Program-made: the position numbers and the translations under genes
DNA from: Fuscovulum ytuae
GTDB taxonomy: Bacteria; Pseudomonadota; Alphaproteobacteria; Rhodobacterales; Rhodobacteraceae
DNA length: 64,000 nucleotides
Reading direction: 5' to 3'
NCBI RefSeq assembly: GCF_029953595.1
Contig: NZ_CP124535.1
Location: forward strand, 620,001 to 684,000
The notes under the pieces: generated by a model
Seen by the model: only the letters and a program-made list of their open reading frames with translations
The model's database searches: none
Told to the model about the DNA's origin: nothing
In this document: in pieces, positions 42,894 through 51,745 of the stretch
How positions within the stretch are numbered: the stretch's first letter is position 1
Layout of the letters: each line of letters begins with the position of its first letter

Positions 42894-42921
42894 ATTTGCA
42901 AATACGAAATTCTGCAACACG
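42894..42921. promoter_or_regulatory. Probable LysR operator between pxpA and lysR
   Basis: The palindrome ATTTGCAAAT (42894-42903 region) is followed by a similar half-site ATTCTGCAACA about 15 bp on. It lies in the 108-bp divergent gap. Confidence 0.4.
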
Positions 42922-42949
42922 ACATCGAAAAAAGTGATACGGTTTTCGC

Positions 42950-43855
42950 ATGCCTCTTACGCTCAAACAGCTTCGATATTTCATCGCCGCGGCCGAGACG
43001 GGGCAGATCAGCCATGCGGCGGTCGAGATGAACGTGTCGCAGTCCGCCGTTACGGCGGGCATTCAGGGCCTAGAGGCGGATTTGGGCGTGAAACTTTTGT
43101 CGCGCGGCGCGCAAGGCGTGGCGCTGACGCCAGAAGGCGCGCGGTTTCTGGCGCGGGCGCGCGGCATCATGGCGGCAGTAGAGGATGCGGTGCGCAGCCC
43201 TTTGGGTGAGGAAACCCGCCTTACGGGCCGCTTGCGCCTTGGGGTGACCTATACGGTCGCGGGCTATTTCATGGCCCGTCACTACGCCGCCTTTCGCCGC
43301 AGTTATCCGGGCATCACGCTGGAACTGACCGAGCAGCCCCGCGCTGCGATCGAGAATGCGCTGGTGACCGGGGGATTGGACCTTGCGGTTCTGCTGACCT
43401 CGAACCTTGCCAATCACGACGATCTTGATGCCGAAACCCTGTTCCGGTCGCGCCGCAGGTTGTGGCTGCCTTCGGACCACCCGCTTTTGACGCAGCCTCA
43501 GGTCAGTTTGCAGGACGTGGTCCGCCAACCTTATATCATGCTGACCGTGGATGAGGCGAACCGCACCGCAGGCCGCTATTGGGATCACTACGGACTGACG
43601 CCTGAAGTTGCCTTTTCCACCTCATCGGTTGAGGCGGTTCGGTCCATGGTCGCGGCGGGCATGGGAGTGACCATCCTGTCCGATATGGTCTATCGGCCAT
43701 GGTCGCTGGATGGCCAGCGGATCGAACAGCGCGTGACGGTAGAACCTGTGCCATCAATGGATGTGGGCCTGACTTGGGCGCGGATGCGCCCGCTCTCTGC
43801 ACCGGCGCAGGTGTTTCGGGCCTTCCTGTCGCTTACCCTCGGATCGGGTGGTTAA
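42950..43855 (+). CDS. LysR-family regulator, probably of the pxp operon
   Basis: 301-aa LysR protein (CbbR/NAC style). The helix-turn-helix is LKQLRYFIAAAETGQISHAA with MNVSQSAVTAGIQGLE, and the effector domain starts LRLGVTYTVAGYFMA. Divergent from pxpA, 108 bp apart. Probably senses a lactam or a breakdown product. Confidence 0.88.
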   Translation: MPLTLKQLRYFIAAAETGQISHAAVEMNVSQSAVTAGIQGLEADLGVKLLSRGAQGVALTPEGARFLARARGIMAAVEDAVRSPLGEETRLTGRLRLGVTYTVAGYFMARHYAAFRRSYPGITLELTEQPRAAIENALVTGGLDLAVLLTSNLANHDDLDAETLFRSRRRLWLPSDHPLLTQPQVSLQDVVRQPYIMLTVDEANRTAGRYWDHYGLTPEVAFSTSSVEAVRSMVAAGMGVTILSDMVYRPWSLDGQRIEQRVTVEPVPSMDVGLTWARMRPLSAPAQVFRAFLSLTLGSGG

Positions 43856-43873
43856 GGCGGCGACAGGTGCCCG

Positions 43874-44083
43874 TCACACCGCCGCCGCACCATGCGCCCC
43901 AACGTTGCGAGCAAGGGCCATCGCTTCGGCCAACACGGCATCGTCGCCGATATGGTTCATTAGGATCAGGATCAGACGCGCATTGAGCGCATGGCTTTCC
44001 GCTTCGGTCAGGCCGTCATGCGTTGCGATCAGGCGGGCATAGCTTTCATCTGGCTTCGTCAGGTTTGGGGTTGTGATCAGCAC
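43874..44083 (-). CDS. DUF2783 protein
   Basis: 69-aa protein matching DUF2783 (YARLIATHDGLTEAESHALN, then LILILMNHIGDDAVLAEAM). GTG 44083 is used, with AAGGA 8 bp upstream; the in-frame region before it is not conserved-looking. It starts 4 bp after the FAD hydroxylase stop. DUF2783 genes accompany aromatic hydroxylases of this kind; function unknown. Confidence 0.8.
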   Translation of the reverse strand: MLITTPNLTKPDESYARLIATHDGLTEAESHALNARLILILMNHIGDDAVLAEAMALARNVGAHGAAAV

Positions 44084-44087
44084 CGCT

Positions 44088-45704
44088 TCATTCCTTTCCG
44101 ATGGCCCGCGCGACCGCTGCCGCAACGGCTGCCTCATCCAGATGATCCCAGCGCGCCGCAACATGCTGATCCGGTCGGATCAGATAAACCGCCGCCGCTG
44201 CGCCACCCAGATATCGTGCCCGAAGCTCTGACGTAGGGGGCAGCGTAAGCCCCGCCACCGCCACCCCATGTGCCGCGATCGACGCAGGCACCTCTGTCCC
44301 GATCCCCATCAGCGTAAAGCCGTGCCCTAGTCGCGCCAATAGCCAGCCGTCGCCCAAAGGCGCATCGGGGCAGGGCGACCCCGGCCGCGTCCGCGCGGGC
44401 ATCTCTGCCTGATCCGGTCCGTTCAGCGCCGAGCCGTCATAGGTGCAAGGCAAAGACAGCCGTCCAGAGTTCACCACGGTTCGGGCAAAGGGCACTGTCT
44501 CGGCCAGTTCCAGAACGGCGTTGCGGAACATTTTCGAAACCGGTGTCTTCGGTGTGATGAAGTCCGTGGCGCGGGTGGAATTCAGGATATTCTCTTCGGC
44601 CCCATGCACCCGTTCGGCATCATAACTGTCCAAGAGCGTATCGGGGGCAACCCCTTGCACCACCAGCGCCAGCTTCCATGCCAGATTGTCCACGTCCTGA
44701 ATGCCGGAATTCGCACCCCGCGCGCCGAAGGGGGAAACCTGATGCGCGCTATCGCCCGCAAAGAGCACGCGCCCATGGCGGAACCGCTCCATCCGGCGGC
44801 ATTGGAAGGTGTAGATGGAACACCAATCCAGTTCGTACTCTACCCCCGGACCCAGCATCGCATCCACCCGCGCCCGAATGCGTTCAGGCTCTAACTCCTT
44901 AGCCCGATCGATGTTCCAGCCCAACTGGAAGTCGATCCTCCATATGTCGTCGGGCTGTTTATGCAGGAGTGCCGAGTCCCCGGATTTGAAATGCGGCTCG
45001 AACCAGAACCAGCGCTCAGTCGGGAAATCTGCCTTCATCTTGACGTCGGCGATCAGGAAATTGTCCTCGAAAACGCGGCCTTCAAAGCCAAGCCCGAGGA
45101 TCCCCCGCACAGGGCTGCGCGCACCATCGCAGGCGATCAGCCAATCTGCCTGCAAGCTGTAGGGACCATCCGGGGTCATCACCTCAAGCGTCACGTGATC
45201 CGCGGCTTGGGTCACCGCCTCCACCCGGTTTTTTCCCCGGATTTCAATCGGTGCCCCGGCGGCCCGTGCGGCAAGGATGGCGTCATGCAGAAACTTTTCA
45301 AACCACGGTTGCTGCAAATTGATGAAGGCGGGCATCGCATGGCCACCTTCGGGCAAAAGGTTGAACTCGTAGAGCAGTCGGTCGTCATGGAAGACCTTGC
45401 CAAGGTTCCACTGCACGCCCTTTTCCAGCATGTGCGGTGCCGCACCCAATCTGTCGCAAATCTCCAGCGTCCGCTTGGCAAAGCACAGCGCGCGGCTGCC
45501 CAGTCCCGCCCCTTCATGATCATCCAGCAGCAGAACCGGCACCCCCCGCCGCCCAAGGTCAAGCGCGGTGGCAAGGCCAATTGGACCGCCGCCCACAACA
45601 ATCACCCTGTGGCGCACAGGGTCGGCTGCTGTCTGATCCGGCGACTTCGCGTAAGGGTAAAGCTGGAAGGCAAGCGCATAGCGATCGGGCATGTCCTGCT
45701 TCAT
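44088..45704 (-). CDS. FAD-dependent aromatic hydroxylase (MhpA-like)
   Basis: 538-aa group A flavoprotein monooxygenase. The FAD dinucleotide motif is IVVGGGPIGLATALDLGRRG, the DG motif ACDGARSPVRG, and the GD motif VLFAGDSAHQVSPFGARG. It belongs to the 3-(3-hydroxyphenyl)propionate hydroxylase group. Within a homogentisate operon it may convert a hydroxyphenylacetate to homogentisate; that is inference. The stop is 4 bp before DUF2783. Confidence 0.87.
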   Translation of the reverse strand: MKQDMPDRYALAFQLYPYAKSPDQTAADPVRHRVIVVGGGPIGLATALDLGRRGVPVLLLDDHEGAGLGSRALCFAKRTLEICDRLGAAPHMLEKGVQWNLGKVFHDDRLLYEFNLLPEGGHAMPAFINLQQPWFEKFLHDAILAARAAGAPIEIRGKNRVEAVTQAADHVTLEVMTPDGPYSLQADWLIACDGARSPVRGILGLGFEGRVFEDNFLIADVKMKADFPTERWFWFEPHFKSGDSALLHKQPDDIWRIDFQLGWNIDRAKELEPERIRARVDAMLGPGVEYELDWCSIYTFQCRRMERFRHGRVLFAGDSAHQVSPFGARGANSGIQDVDNLAWKLALVVQGVAPDTLLDSYDAERVHGAEENILNSTRATDFITPKTPVSKMFRNAVLELAETVPFARTVVNSGRLSLPCTYDGSALNGPDQAEMPARTRPGSPCPDAPLGDGWLLARLGHGFTLMGIGTEVPASIAAHGVAVAGLTLPPTSELRARYLGGAAAAVYLIRPDQHVAARWDHLDEAAVAAAVARAIGKE

Positions 45705-45714
45705 GGCGCCCCCC

Positions 45715-46665
45715 TCAACTTTGCAAGGCCGCCCACATCTCTAGATCGCGCTGCGCGGTCCAGATGCGGGGATGGGCGATGCCACGCGCTTCGTCATAGG
45801 CACGCGAAACGTTGAACGGCAGGCAGTGCTCGTAAATCGCGTAATCTTTGAATTTCGGGTCGCATTCTGCGCGGACCGCGTCCCAAGCCTCTTTCAGGGA
45901 ACCGCCCCGCGCCACGATCCGCGCCACAGGCCGATAGGTGCTTTCGACGAAATCCTTCGTCCGGTCCAATGCACCATTCACCGCTGCACGGCCCACAACC
46001 GCATCGCCCCGACCCGGCGCGATGGCATCTAGGTCATAGGCCCGGATCGACTCCAGCGTTGCGCCCCACTCTTCGAAATGCCCGTCCCCGCAATAGCAGG
46101 CGGAATGCGCCTCAACGATATCGCCGGTGAACATGACGTTCTGATCCGGCACATGCACGACCGCATCCCCCGCCGTATGCGCCCGCCCCAACTGGCGAAT
46201 ATCCACCCGCCGCTTGCCCAACCAGACCGTCATCTTGCCGTTGAAGGTCGTCGTGGGCCAAGTCAGGCCGGGAATGCTTTCATGCCCCTGAAACAGACGC
46301 GGAAAGCGCTGAAACTCGCTGTCCCAATCTTCCTGCCCGCGTTCGGCCACCATGTTGCGCGCGGCCTCTGACATGATGATCTGCGACGCCCCGAAGGCCG
46401 ATGCCCCCAGAACCCGTACCGCATGGTAGTGCGTCAGCACGACGTGGCTGATCGGCTTGTCCGTCACGCCCCGGATGCAATCGATCACCTTCTGCGCAAG
46501 GCGCGGCGTGGCCTGCGCCTCGACCACCATGACGCTGTCATCCCCGATGATGACGCCGGAATTCGGGTCCCCCTCGGCGGTAAAGGCGTAGAGCCCGTCA
46601 CCAACTTCCGTAAAGCTGATCTTCTTTTCCGCAAGATCGCCCTGCGAGGCGAAAGCCTTTGCCAT
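45715..46665 (-). CDS. MBL-fold metallohydrolase with altered metal motif
   Basis: 316-aa metallo-beta-lactamase-fold protein. The usual HxHxDH reads THYHAVRV, so Asp and the third His are replaced. Other ligands (GRAHTAGDAVVH, FTGDIVEAH) are present. It lies 11 bp after fahA and 10 bp before the hydroxylase. I chose ATG 46665; the longer frame overlaps fahA. It could be a thioesterase or lactonase in aromatic catabolism; unknown. Confidence 0.82.
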   Translation of the reverse strand: MAKAFASQGDLAEKKISFTEVGDGLYAFTAEGDPNSGVIIGDDSVMVVEAQATPRLAQKVIDCIRGVTDKPISHVVLTHYHAVRVLGASAFGASQIIMSEAARNMVAERGQEDWDSEFQRFPRLFQGHESIPGLTWPTTTFNGKMTVWLGKRRVDIRQLGRAHTAGDAVVHVPDQNVMFTGDIVEAHSACYCGDGHFEEWGATLESIRAYDLDAIAPGRGDAVVGRAAVNGALDRTKDFVESTYRPVARIVARGGSLKEAWDAVRAECDPKFKDYAIYEHCLPFNVSRAYDEARGIAHPRIWTAQRDLEMWAALQS

Positions 46666-46676
46666 ATCCCTGTTCC

Positions 46677-47933
46677 TTATCTTGCATAGGGGTCGGCCAG
46701 CGCGGGGAGAACCGTCCCCACACAGTCGCCAAACCCGATCCTGTAGCCATTTCCCCGGCAATGCCCGCGTAGGGTAAGCGTGTCGTTATCTTCGATGAAC
46801 GTCCGCGTCCCACCTGCGATGGCGATGGGTTCCTTGCCACCCCATGACAGCTCTAGCAGGCTACCTCGGCTGTCCTTCGTGGGTCCCGAGATCGTTCCTG
46901 ATCCCAGCAGGTCGCCCGTGTTCATGGGGCACCCGCTGGTCGTGTGATGCGCCAGTTGTTGCGCGGCGGAATAATACATCTCGGCATAATTCGTCCGCGC
47001 GATGACCGTCTCTGCGCCCCCCTCTGGCGCCAAGGTCACTTCCAGCGCGATGTCGTAAAGCATGGGGCCCGGTTCTTGTAGATGAGGCAGAAGCGGCACT
47101 TCGCGCGGGGGCGTTGATGCACGGAACGGCTCCAACGCCGCCTTCATCACGATCCAAGGCGAAATCGTCGTCGCGGTCGCCTTGGCCTGAAAAGGTCCAA
47201 GCGGCTGATATTCCCAAGCCTGTATGTCCCGCGCCGACCAATCGTTCAGCAGCACATAGCCGAAGATCATGGCATCCGCCTCTGCCACCGTCACCGGCCC
47301 CTCGGATGGCAGGCCGACCACCGCACCCATCTCTAACTCGATATCGAACCGCCGCGATGGCTGAAAGGCGGGCAGGGCATGATCGGGTCCTTTCACCTGA
47401 CCCCAAGGCCGCCGAACCTGAGTTCCCGACACCACGACCGATGACGCCCGCCCGTTATATCCGATGGGAATATGCAGCCAGTTCGGTGGCAGCGCATTTT
47501 CCGCCCCCCGGAACATCGTGCCCACATTGGTCGCGTGGTGCCGCCCGGCATAGAAATCCGTGTACTCCGCCACAAGGAAGGGAAGATGGAACGCAACCTT
47601 GGCAAGCGGATGAAGGAACGGCTCCACCGCGACCCGCTCTCCCGCGCCATCCATCAGAATTTCCGTCACCCGTGCACGCAGCGACGCCCAGACCGCAGGC
47701 CCTGCCGCCATCACCTCGTTCCAGAACGGCACATCCAGAAGGGGCCCGCCGTCCAATGCGATCAGACCCGCTTCCTCCAGCCCCGTCACATCCAGAACGA
47801 AATCCCCGATCGCCATCCCGCAACGCGGCTCTTCGTCATCGCCCATGGAAAACACCCCGCAGGGCAGGTTGTTCAGCGGAAAGGGCGACTCTGCCGCATT
47901 CGCGCCCTGCACCCAAGACCGGATCAGGCCCAT
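46677..47933 (-). CDS. fahA: Fumarylacetoacetase
   Basis: 418-aa FAH enzyme that splits 4-fumarylacetoacetate to fumarate and acetoacetate, the last step of the homogentisate route. It has an N-terminal SH3-like part (PCGVFSMGDDEEPRCG) and the catalytic core with FYAGRHHATNVG, LEMGAVVGLPSEG, NDWSARDIQAWE and metal-binding glutamates. ATG 47933 follows AAGGAAACC, which is supplied by the end of the intergenic element. Confidence 0.95.
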   Translation of the reverse strand: MGLIRSWVQGANAAESPFPLNNLPCGVFSMGDDEEPRCGMAIGDFVLDVTGLEEAGLIALDGGPLLDVPFWNEVMAAGPAVWASLRARVTEILMDGAGERVAVEPFLHPLAKVAFHLPFLVAEYTDFYAGRHHATNVGTMFRGAENALPPNWLHIPIGYNGRASSVVVSGTQVRRPWGQVKGPDHALPAFQPSRRFDIELEMGAVVGLPSEGPVTVAEADAMIFGYVLLNDWSARDIQAWEYQPLGPFQAKATATTISPWIVMKAALEPFRASTPPREVPLLPHLQEPGPMLYDIALEVTLAPEGGAETVIARTNYAEMYYSAAQQLAHHTTSGCPMNTGDLLGSGTISGPTKDSRGSLLELSWGGKEPIAIAGGTRTFIEDNDTLTLRGHCRGNGYRIGFGDCVGTVLPALADPYAR

Positions 47934-47940
47934 CTGGTTT

Positions 47941-47996
47941 CCTTCATTTTCTGTCTGAAACTATCCAACGGGGGTCCGGGGGTGTGAAACCCCCGG
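47941..47996 (-). repeat. Recurring intergenic element, copy 2
   Basis: Read on the minus strand it runs CCGGGGGTTTCACACCCCCG, GACCCCCG, GGATAGTTTCAGAC, AGAAAATGAAGG. It aligns along its whole length with 2097-2153 and fills the hmgA-fahA gap. Its end provides the ribosome-binding site of fahA. Confidence 0.7.
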
Positions 47997-48001
47997 TTCT
48001 G

Positions 48002-49357
48002 TCATTTGACACCGGGCGTGCCGTCGAACTTCTTGTCCAGCGACTCCCAGCAATCGATGTAATCATCCTGCAAGGGCGCCGCCTTCGCCGCCCATTCCGT
48101 CAGATGCTGGGGAAAGCGCGTCTCGAACATGAAGCTCATGGTTTCGTCCAGCTTTTCAGGCTTTAGCGCGGCATTCGACGCGCCCTCAAACGCGTTCCGG
48201 TCCGGCCCATGCGGCAACATGCAATTGTGCAAGGACATGCCACCCGGCACGAACCCCTTGGGCTTCGCGTCATAGATGCCGTAGATATTGCCCATCAATT
48301 CGGACATGACGTTCTTGTGGTACCATGGTGGGCGGAAGCTGTTTTCCGCCACCAGCCAGCGTTCGCGGAACAGGACGAAATCGATATTCGCCGTCCCCTC
48401 TAGCCCCGAAGGCGCCGTCAGCACGGTAAAAATCGACGGGTCGGGATGATCGAATAGGATCGCCCCCACCGGGGAGTAGGTCCGTAGGTCGTATTTCCAC
48501 GGCGCGTAATTCCCGTGCCACGCCACGACATCAAGGGGGCTATGCCCAATCTGCGTCCGGTGGAACTGCCCACACCATTTCAACACCACCGAAGAGGGCG
48601 CATCCCGATCTTCAAAAGCCGCGACCGGAGTCTTGAAATCGCGCGGGTTCGCCATGCAATTCGCACCGATCGGCCCGCGATGGGGCAGGGTGAAAGGCAC
48701 CCCGTAATTCTCGCAGACAAAACCGCGCGCCGGGCCGTCCAGCACTTCGACCCTGTAAACCAGCCCGCGCGGCAGAAGTGCGATCTCCTTCGGTTCCACA
48801 TCGATAATGCCAAGCTCCGTGCAGAAGCGCAGCCGCCCTTCCTGCGGGACGACCAGCAACTCGCCGTCGGCCGAGTAGAAATACTCATCCTCCATCGACT
48901 TCGTCACAAGATAGATATGCGACGCCATGCCCGCTTGAGTGTTCACATCCCCCGCTGTCGTGACCGTCCGCATTCCCGTGATCCACGTCAGATCCTCGGC
49001 TGCATGCGGCACCGGGTCCCAACGGTATTGGCCCAGCGAAATCACGTCCGGCAGCACATGCGGCGCAGATTTCCACAACGGCACATCAATCTTCTCGAAC
49101 CGCGTCGTGTGCTTCACGCTGGGGCGGATGCGATAGCACCATGTCCGCTCAGGATGCGGCTTGGTGAAGGCCGATCCAGAGAGTTGTTCGGCATAAAGCC
49201 CGTAGGCGCATTTTTGTGGCGAATTCTGTCCTTGCGGCAGCGCGCCAGGCAGCGCCTCGGTTTCGAAATCATTGGCAAAACCGGGCATATAGCCCTCATA
49301 CGGGCCGCTTTGCGACACCGCGCGGATCATCCCTTCGGGCAAGCTCTGGCTGGTCAT
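48002..49357 (-). CDS. hmgA: Homogentisate 1,2-dioxygenase
   Basis: 451-aa iron enzyme that opens homogentisate to maleylacetoacetate. Characteristic segments: [50 protein letters not shown], and the metal site region [16 protein letters not shown]. First gene of the hmgA-fahA-MBL-hydroxylase-DUF2783 unit, divergent from maiA, with a MarR palindrome between. Confidence 0.96.
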   Translation of the reverse strand: MTSQSLPEGMIRAVSQSGPYEGYMPGFANDFETEALPGALPQGQNSPQKCAYGLYAEQLSGSAFTKPHPERTWCYRIRPSVKHTTRFEKIDVPLWKSAPHVLPDVISLGQYRWDPVPHAAEDLTWITGMRTVTTAGDVNTQAGMASHIYLVTKSMEDEYFYSADGELLVVPQEGRLRFCTELGIIDVEPKEIALLPRGLVYRVEVLDGPARGFVCENYGVPFTLPHRGPIGANCMANPRDFKTPVAAFEDRDAPSSVVLKWCGQFHRTQIGHSPLDVVAWHGNYAPWKYDLRTYSPVGAILFDHPDPSIFTVLTAPSGLEGTANIDFVLFRERWLVAENSFRPPWYHKNVMSELMGNIYGIYDAKPKGFVPGGMSLHNCMLPHGPDRNAFEGASNAALKPEKLDETMSFMFETRFPQHLTEWAAKAAPLQDDYIDCWESLDKKFDGTPGVK

Positions 49358-49416
49358 GGGAACCTCCTAAGGGGCCTGCACCCCATTGAGTGGGGCAGGC
49401 CTTTCGAGTCACAGAA

Positions 49417-49436
49417 TTAGTTGCAGGCGCAACTAA
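49417..49436. promoter_or_regulatory. MarR-type operator of the homogentisate genes
   Basis: TTAGTTGC-AGGC-GCAACTAA is a perfect 8-4-8 palindrome, 60 bp before hmgA and 50 bp before maiA. A MarR gene follows maiA, so this is the probable shared operator. Confidence 0.75.
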
Positions 49437-49485
49437 GTCAAGTTAAACCTGACTTCGATCTATGGCTTTGCAGAAGGGGCGGGCG

Positions 49486-50124
49486 ATGTCGGACAGCATC
49501 ATCCTGTGGGATTACTGGAGGTCATCTTCGGCCTATCGCATTCGTATCGCGCTGAACCTGCTTGGTCTGGTTTACCAGTCACGCCCCGTCGATCTGGTGG
49601 CGGGCGATCAACAAAGCGCCGACCATCTTGTTGCCAATCCGCAGGGTCTCGTTCCGGTGCTGGAAATCGACGGGCAGCGCCTGACCCAATCCCTCGCCAT
49701 CCTTGAATACCTCGATGAAACCCGCAATGCGGGCTTTCTTCCCAAGGATCCCGCTGCCCGTGCCCATGCCCGCGCGCTCGCCTATGCCATCGCGATGGAG
49801 GTGCAACCGATCTGCAATCTGCGCGTGGCACGCCACGCTGTTTCTTTGGGCGGGTCAGCCACGATGGAAGGTTGGATGGGCCAATTCATCACGCTCGGTC
49901 TGCAAGGGTTCGAAGGGTTGCTGGCGCAAGGGCCTGACTTGCCCTTTTGCCATGGACATGCCCCCGGCCTTGCCGACCTTTGCCTTGTTCCGCAGGTTTA
50001 CAATGCCCGCCGCTGGGGGGTGGACTTATCACCCTATCCGCGCCTTGCGGCCATTGCTGAACGCGCCGAGGCAATCGCTGCCTTTGCCGCGGCGCATCCG
50101 GACCGTGTGAAACCGCAGGCGTGA
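49486..50124 (+). CDS. maiA: Maleylacetoacetate isomerase (zeta-class GST)
   Basis: 212-aa glutathione-dependent isomerase. The zeta motif SSxxxR is present as YWRSSSAYRIRIAL, followed by the thioredoxin-fold NPQGLVPVLEIDG with SLAILEYLDE, and a helical C-terminal domain. ATG 49486 follows GAAGGGGCGGGCG. It links HmgA and FahA in the same pathway and is divergent from hmgA. Confidence 0.93.
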   Translation: MSDSIILWDYWRSSSAYRIRIALNLLGLVYQSRPVDLVAGDQQSADHLVANPQGLVPVLEIDGQRLTQSLAILEYLDETRNAGFLPKDPAARAHARALAYAIAMEVQPICNLRVARHAVSLGGSATMEGWMGQFITLGLQGFEGLLAQGPDLPFCHGHAPGLADLCLVPQVYNARRWGVDLSPYPRLAAIAERAEAIAAFAAAHPDRVKPQA

Positions 50125-50172
50125 CAGGCCGCCCGCCCTGTGCCACGGTCCAGCGATCCAAAGGACGCCGCC

Positions 50173-50628
50173 ATGCCAGATCAAGCCGATTTCGACCTTG
50201 AACGCTTTCTGCCCTATCTCCTCAATCAAGCGGCTGAGGCGACGTCGCGATCCTTTCAAACCAGCTACAAATCCGCTTATGGCATGACCCGCACGCAATG
50301 GCGGGTGCTGGCCAACCTCGGCAAGTTCGGGTCCATGACCGCCCGCGACATCTGCACAATCAGCCATATTGAAAAGACCAAGGTCAGTCGCGCCGTCGCC
50401 GCCTTGGAAGAGCAAGGTATTTTGTCCCGCACCACCAGCCCGCAGGACCGCCGGGCCGAGTTTTTGTCGCTAACAGATGCAGGACGCGCGGTTTTTGCCG
50501 ACCTCGGCAAGCGTGCCATCGCCTATGACCGGGCGCTGCGTGCCCGTCTTGGTCCGGAAATTACCGCCGAACTGGATGTCCTTCTTCGCCGCATCATCGC
50601 CGATGGCCCTCAAGGAGAAGACGCGTAG
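50173..50628 (+). CDS. MarR-family regulator of homogentisate genes
   Basis: 151-aa winged-helix protein with the MarR core GMTRTQWRVLANLGKFG, recognition helix HIEKTKVSRAVAALEEQ, and wing DRRAEFLSLTDAG. Resembles HmgR-type repressors. ATG 50173 follows maiA by 48 bp. The palindrome at 49417-49436 is its likely site, with homogentisate or a hydroxyphenylacetate as possible effector. Confidence 0.87.
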   Translation: MPDQADFDLERFLPYLLNQAAEATSRSFQTSYKSAYGMTRTQWRVLANLGKFGSMTARDICTISHIEKTKVSRAVAALEEQGILSRTTSPQDRRAEFLSLTDAGRAVFADLGKRAIAYDRALRARLGPEITAELDVLLRRIIADGPQGEDA

Positions 50629-50749
50629 GCCATGCGGGCCAACGGACTGTACCCTTTCCGCATCCCGCTTTCTGCAAGGGGTCGCCAAAAGGCACCTTTT
50701 GCGGATATCAGGGCGCGGGTTGCGGCTTTCACCGCGGCCTGCGCGTGAA

Positions 50750-51745
50750 ATGAACATGATGAAGATGGCAGAACAACCGCAGAGATTGTCCGTGGCCCCG
50801 ATGATGGACTGGACGGATCGGCATTGCCGGGTTTTTCACCGTCTGATGACGCGCCGCGCCATGCTTTACACTGAGATGGTCACGGCGCCCGCGGTCGTGC
50901 ATGGCGACCGCGACCGCCTTCTGGGCTATTCCAAGGAGGAGCATCCCATCGCCCTTCAACTGGGCGGGTCTGACCCTGCGGAATTGCGGGAGGCGGTGCG
51001 GCTTTCTGCGCCCTATGGTTACGACGAAATCAACCTGAACGTGGGCTGCCCCTCGGATCGGGTACAATCAGGCTGTTTTGGTGCCGTGCTCATGGAGCGC
51101 CCAACGCTCGTGGCTGAATGCGTGGCGGCGATGCAAGAGGAAAGCCCCGTTCCCGTCACGGTCAAATGCCGGATCGGCGTTGATGACCAGAACCCCGAAG
51201 AGGTGTTGCCCGATTTTCTGGAAAAGGTGGCAGCAGCAGGGGTAAGCCATTTCATCATCCATGCACGCAAGGCATGGCTTCAGGGCCTTTCGCCCAAGGA
51301 GAACCGCGAAATCCCGCCGCTGGATTACGCATTGGTCCGGCGCATGAAGGCGGAATTTCCGCATCTTACGATCTGCATCAACGGCGGGATTACGACGCTG
51401 GATCAGTCGCGCGCGATGCTGGAGGCCGGGCTTGATGGCGTGATGATCGGGCGCGCGGCCTATCACGAACCGGGGCGGGTGCTGATCGGGGCCGATGCGC
51501 TTTGGGGGGATGGGCCGGGCTTGGATGCCGTGGCGGTGGTCCATGCGATGCTGCCCTATATCGATCAGCATTTGGCGGGGGGTGGGCGGCTCCATCAAAT
51601 CACCCGCCACATGCTAGGGCTGTTTCACGGTCAACCAGGGGCGCGTGGCTGGCGGCGCGTCCTTTCCGAAGGTGCATCGCGCCCCGGCGCGGGGGTGCGG
51701 CTTGTCGAAAAGGCCTTGGCAGAGGTGACGGTTCAGGCCGCCTGA
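50750..51745 (+). CDS. dusA: tRNA-dihydrouridine synthase A
   Basis: 331-aa FMN enzyme that reduces uridines in tRNA D-loops. Motifs: LSVAPMMDWTDRHCR, LQLGGSDPAEL, NLNVGCPSDRVQSGCFGAVLM with the catalytic cysteine, and INGGI. ATGs at 50750, 50756, 50759 and 50765 are all in frame; none has a strong ribosome-binding site. The stop overlaps the convergent exporter gene by 13 bp. Confidence 0.95.
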   Translation: MNMMKMAEQPQRLSVAPMMDWTDRHCRVFHRLMTRRAMLYTEMVTAPAVVHGDRDRLLGYSKEEHPIALQLGGSDPAELREAVRLSAPYGYDEINLNVGCPSDRVQSGCFGAVLMERPTLVAECVAAMQEESPVPVTVKCRIGVDDQNPEEVLPDFLEKVAAAGVSHFIIHARKAWLQGLSPKENREIPPLDYALVRRMKAEFPHLTICINGGITTLDQSRAMLEAGLDGVMIGRAAYHEPGRVLIGADALWGDGPGLDAVAVVHAMLPYIDQHLAGGGRLHQITRHMLGLFHGQPGARGWRRVLSEGASRPGAGVRLVEKALAEVTVQAA

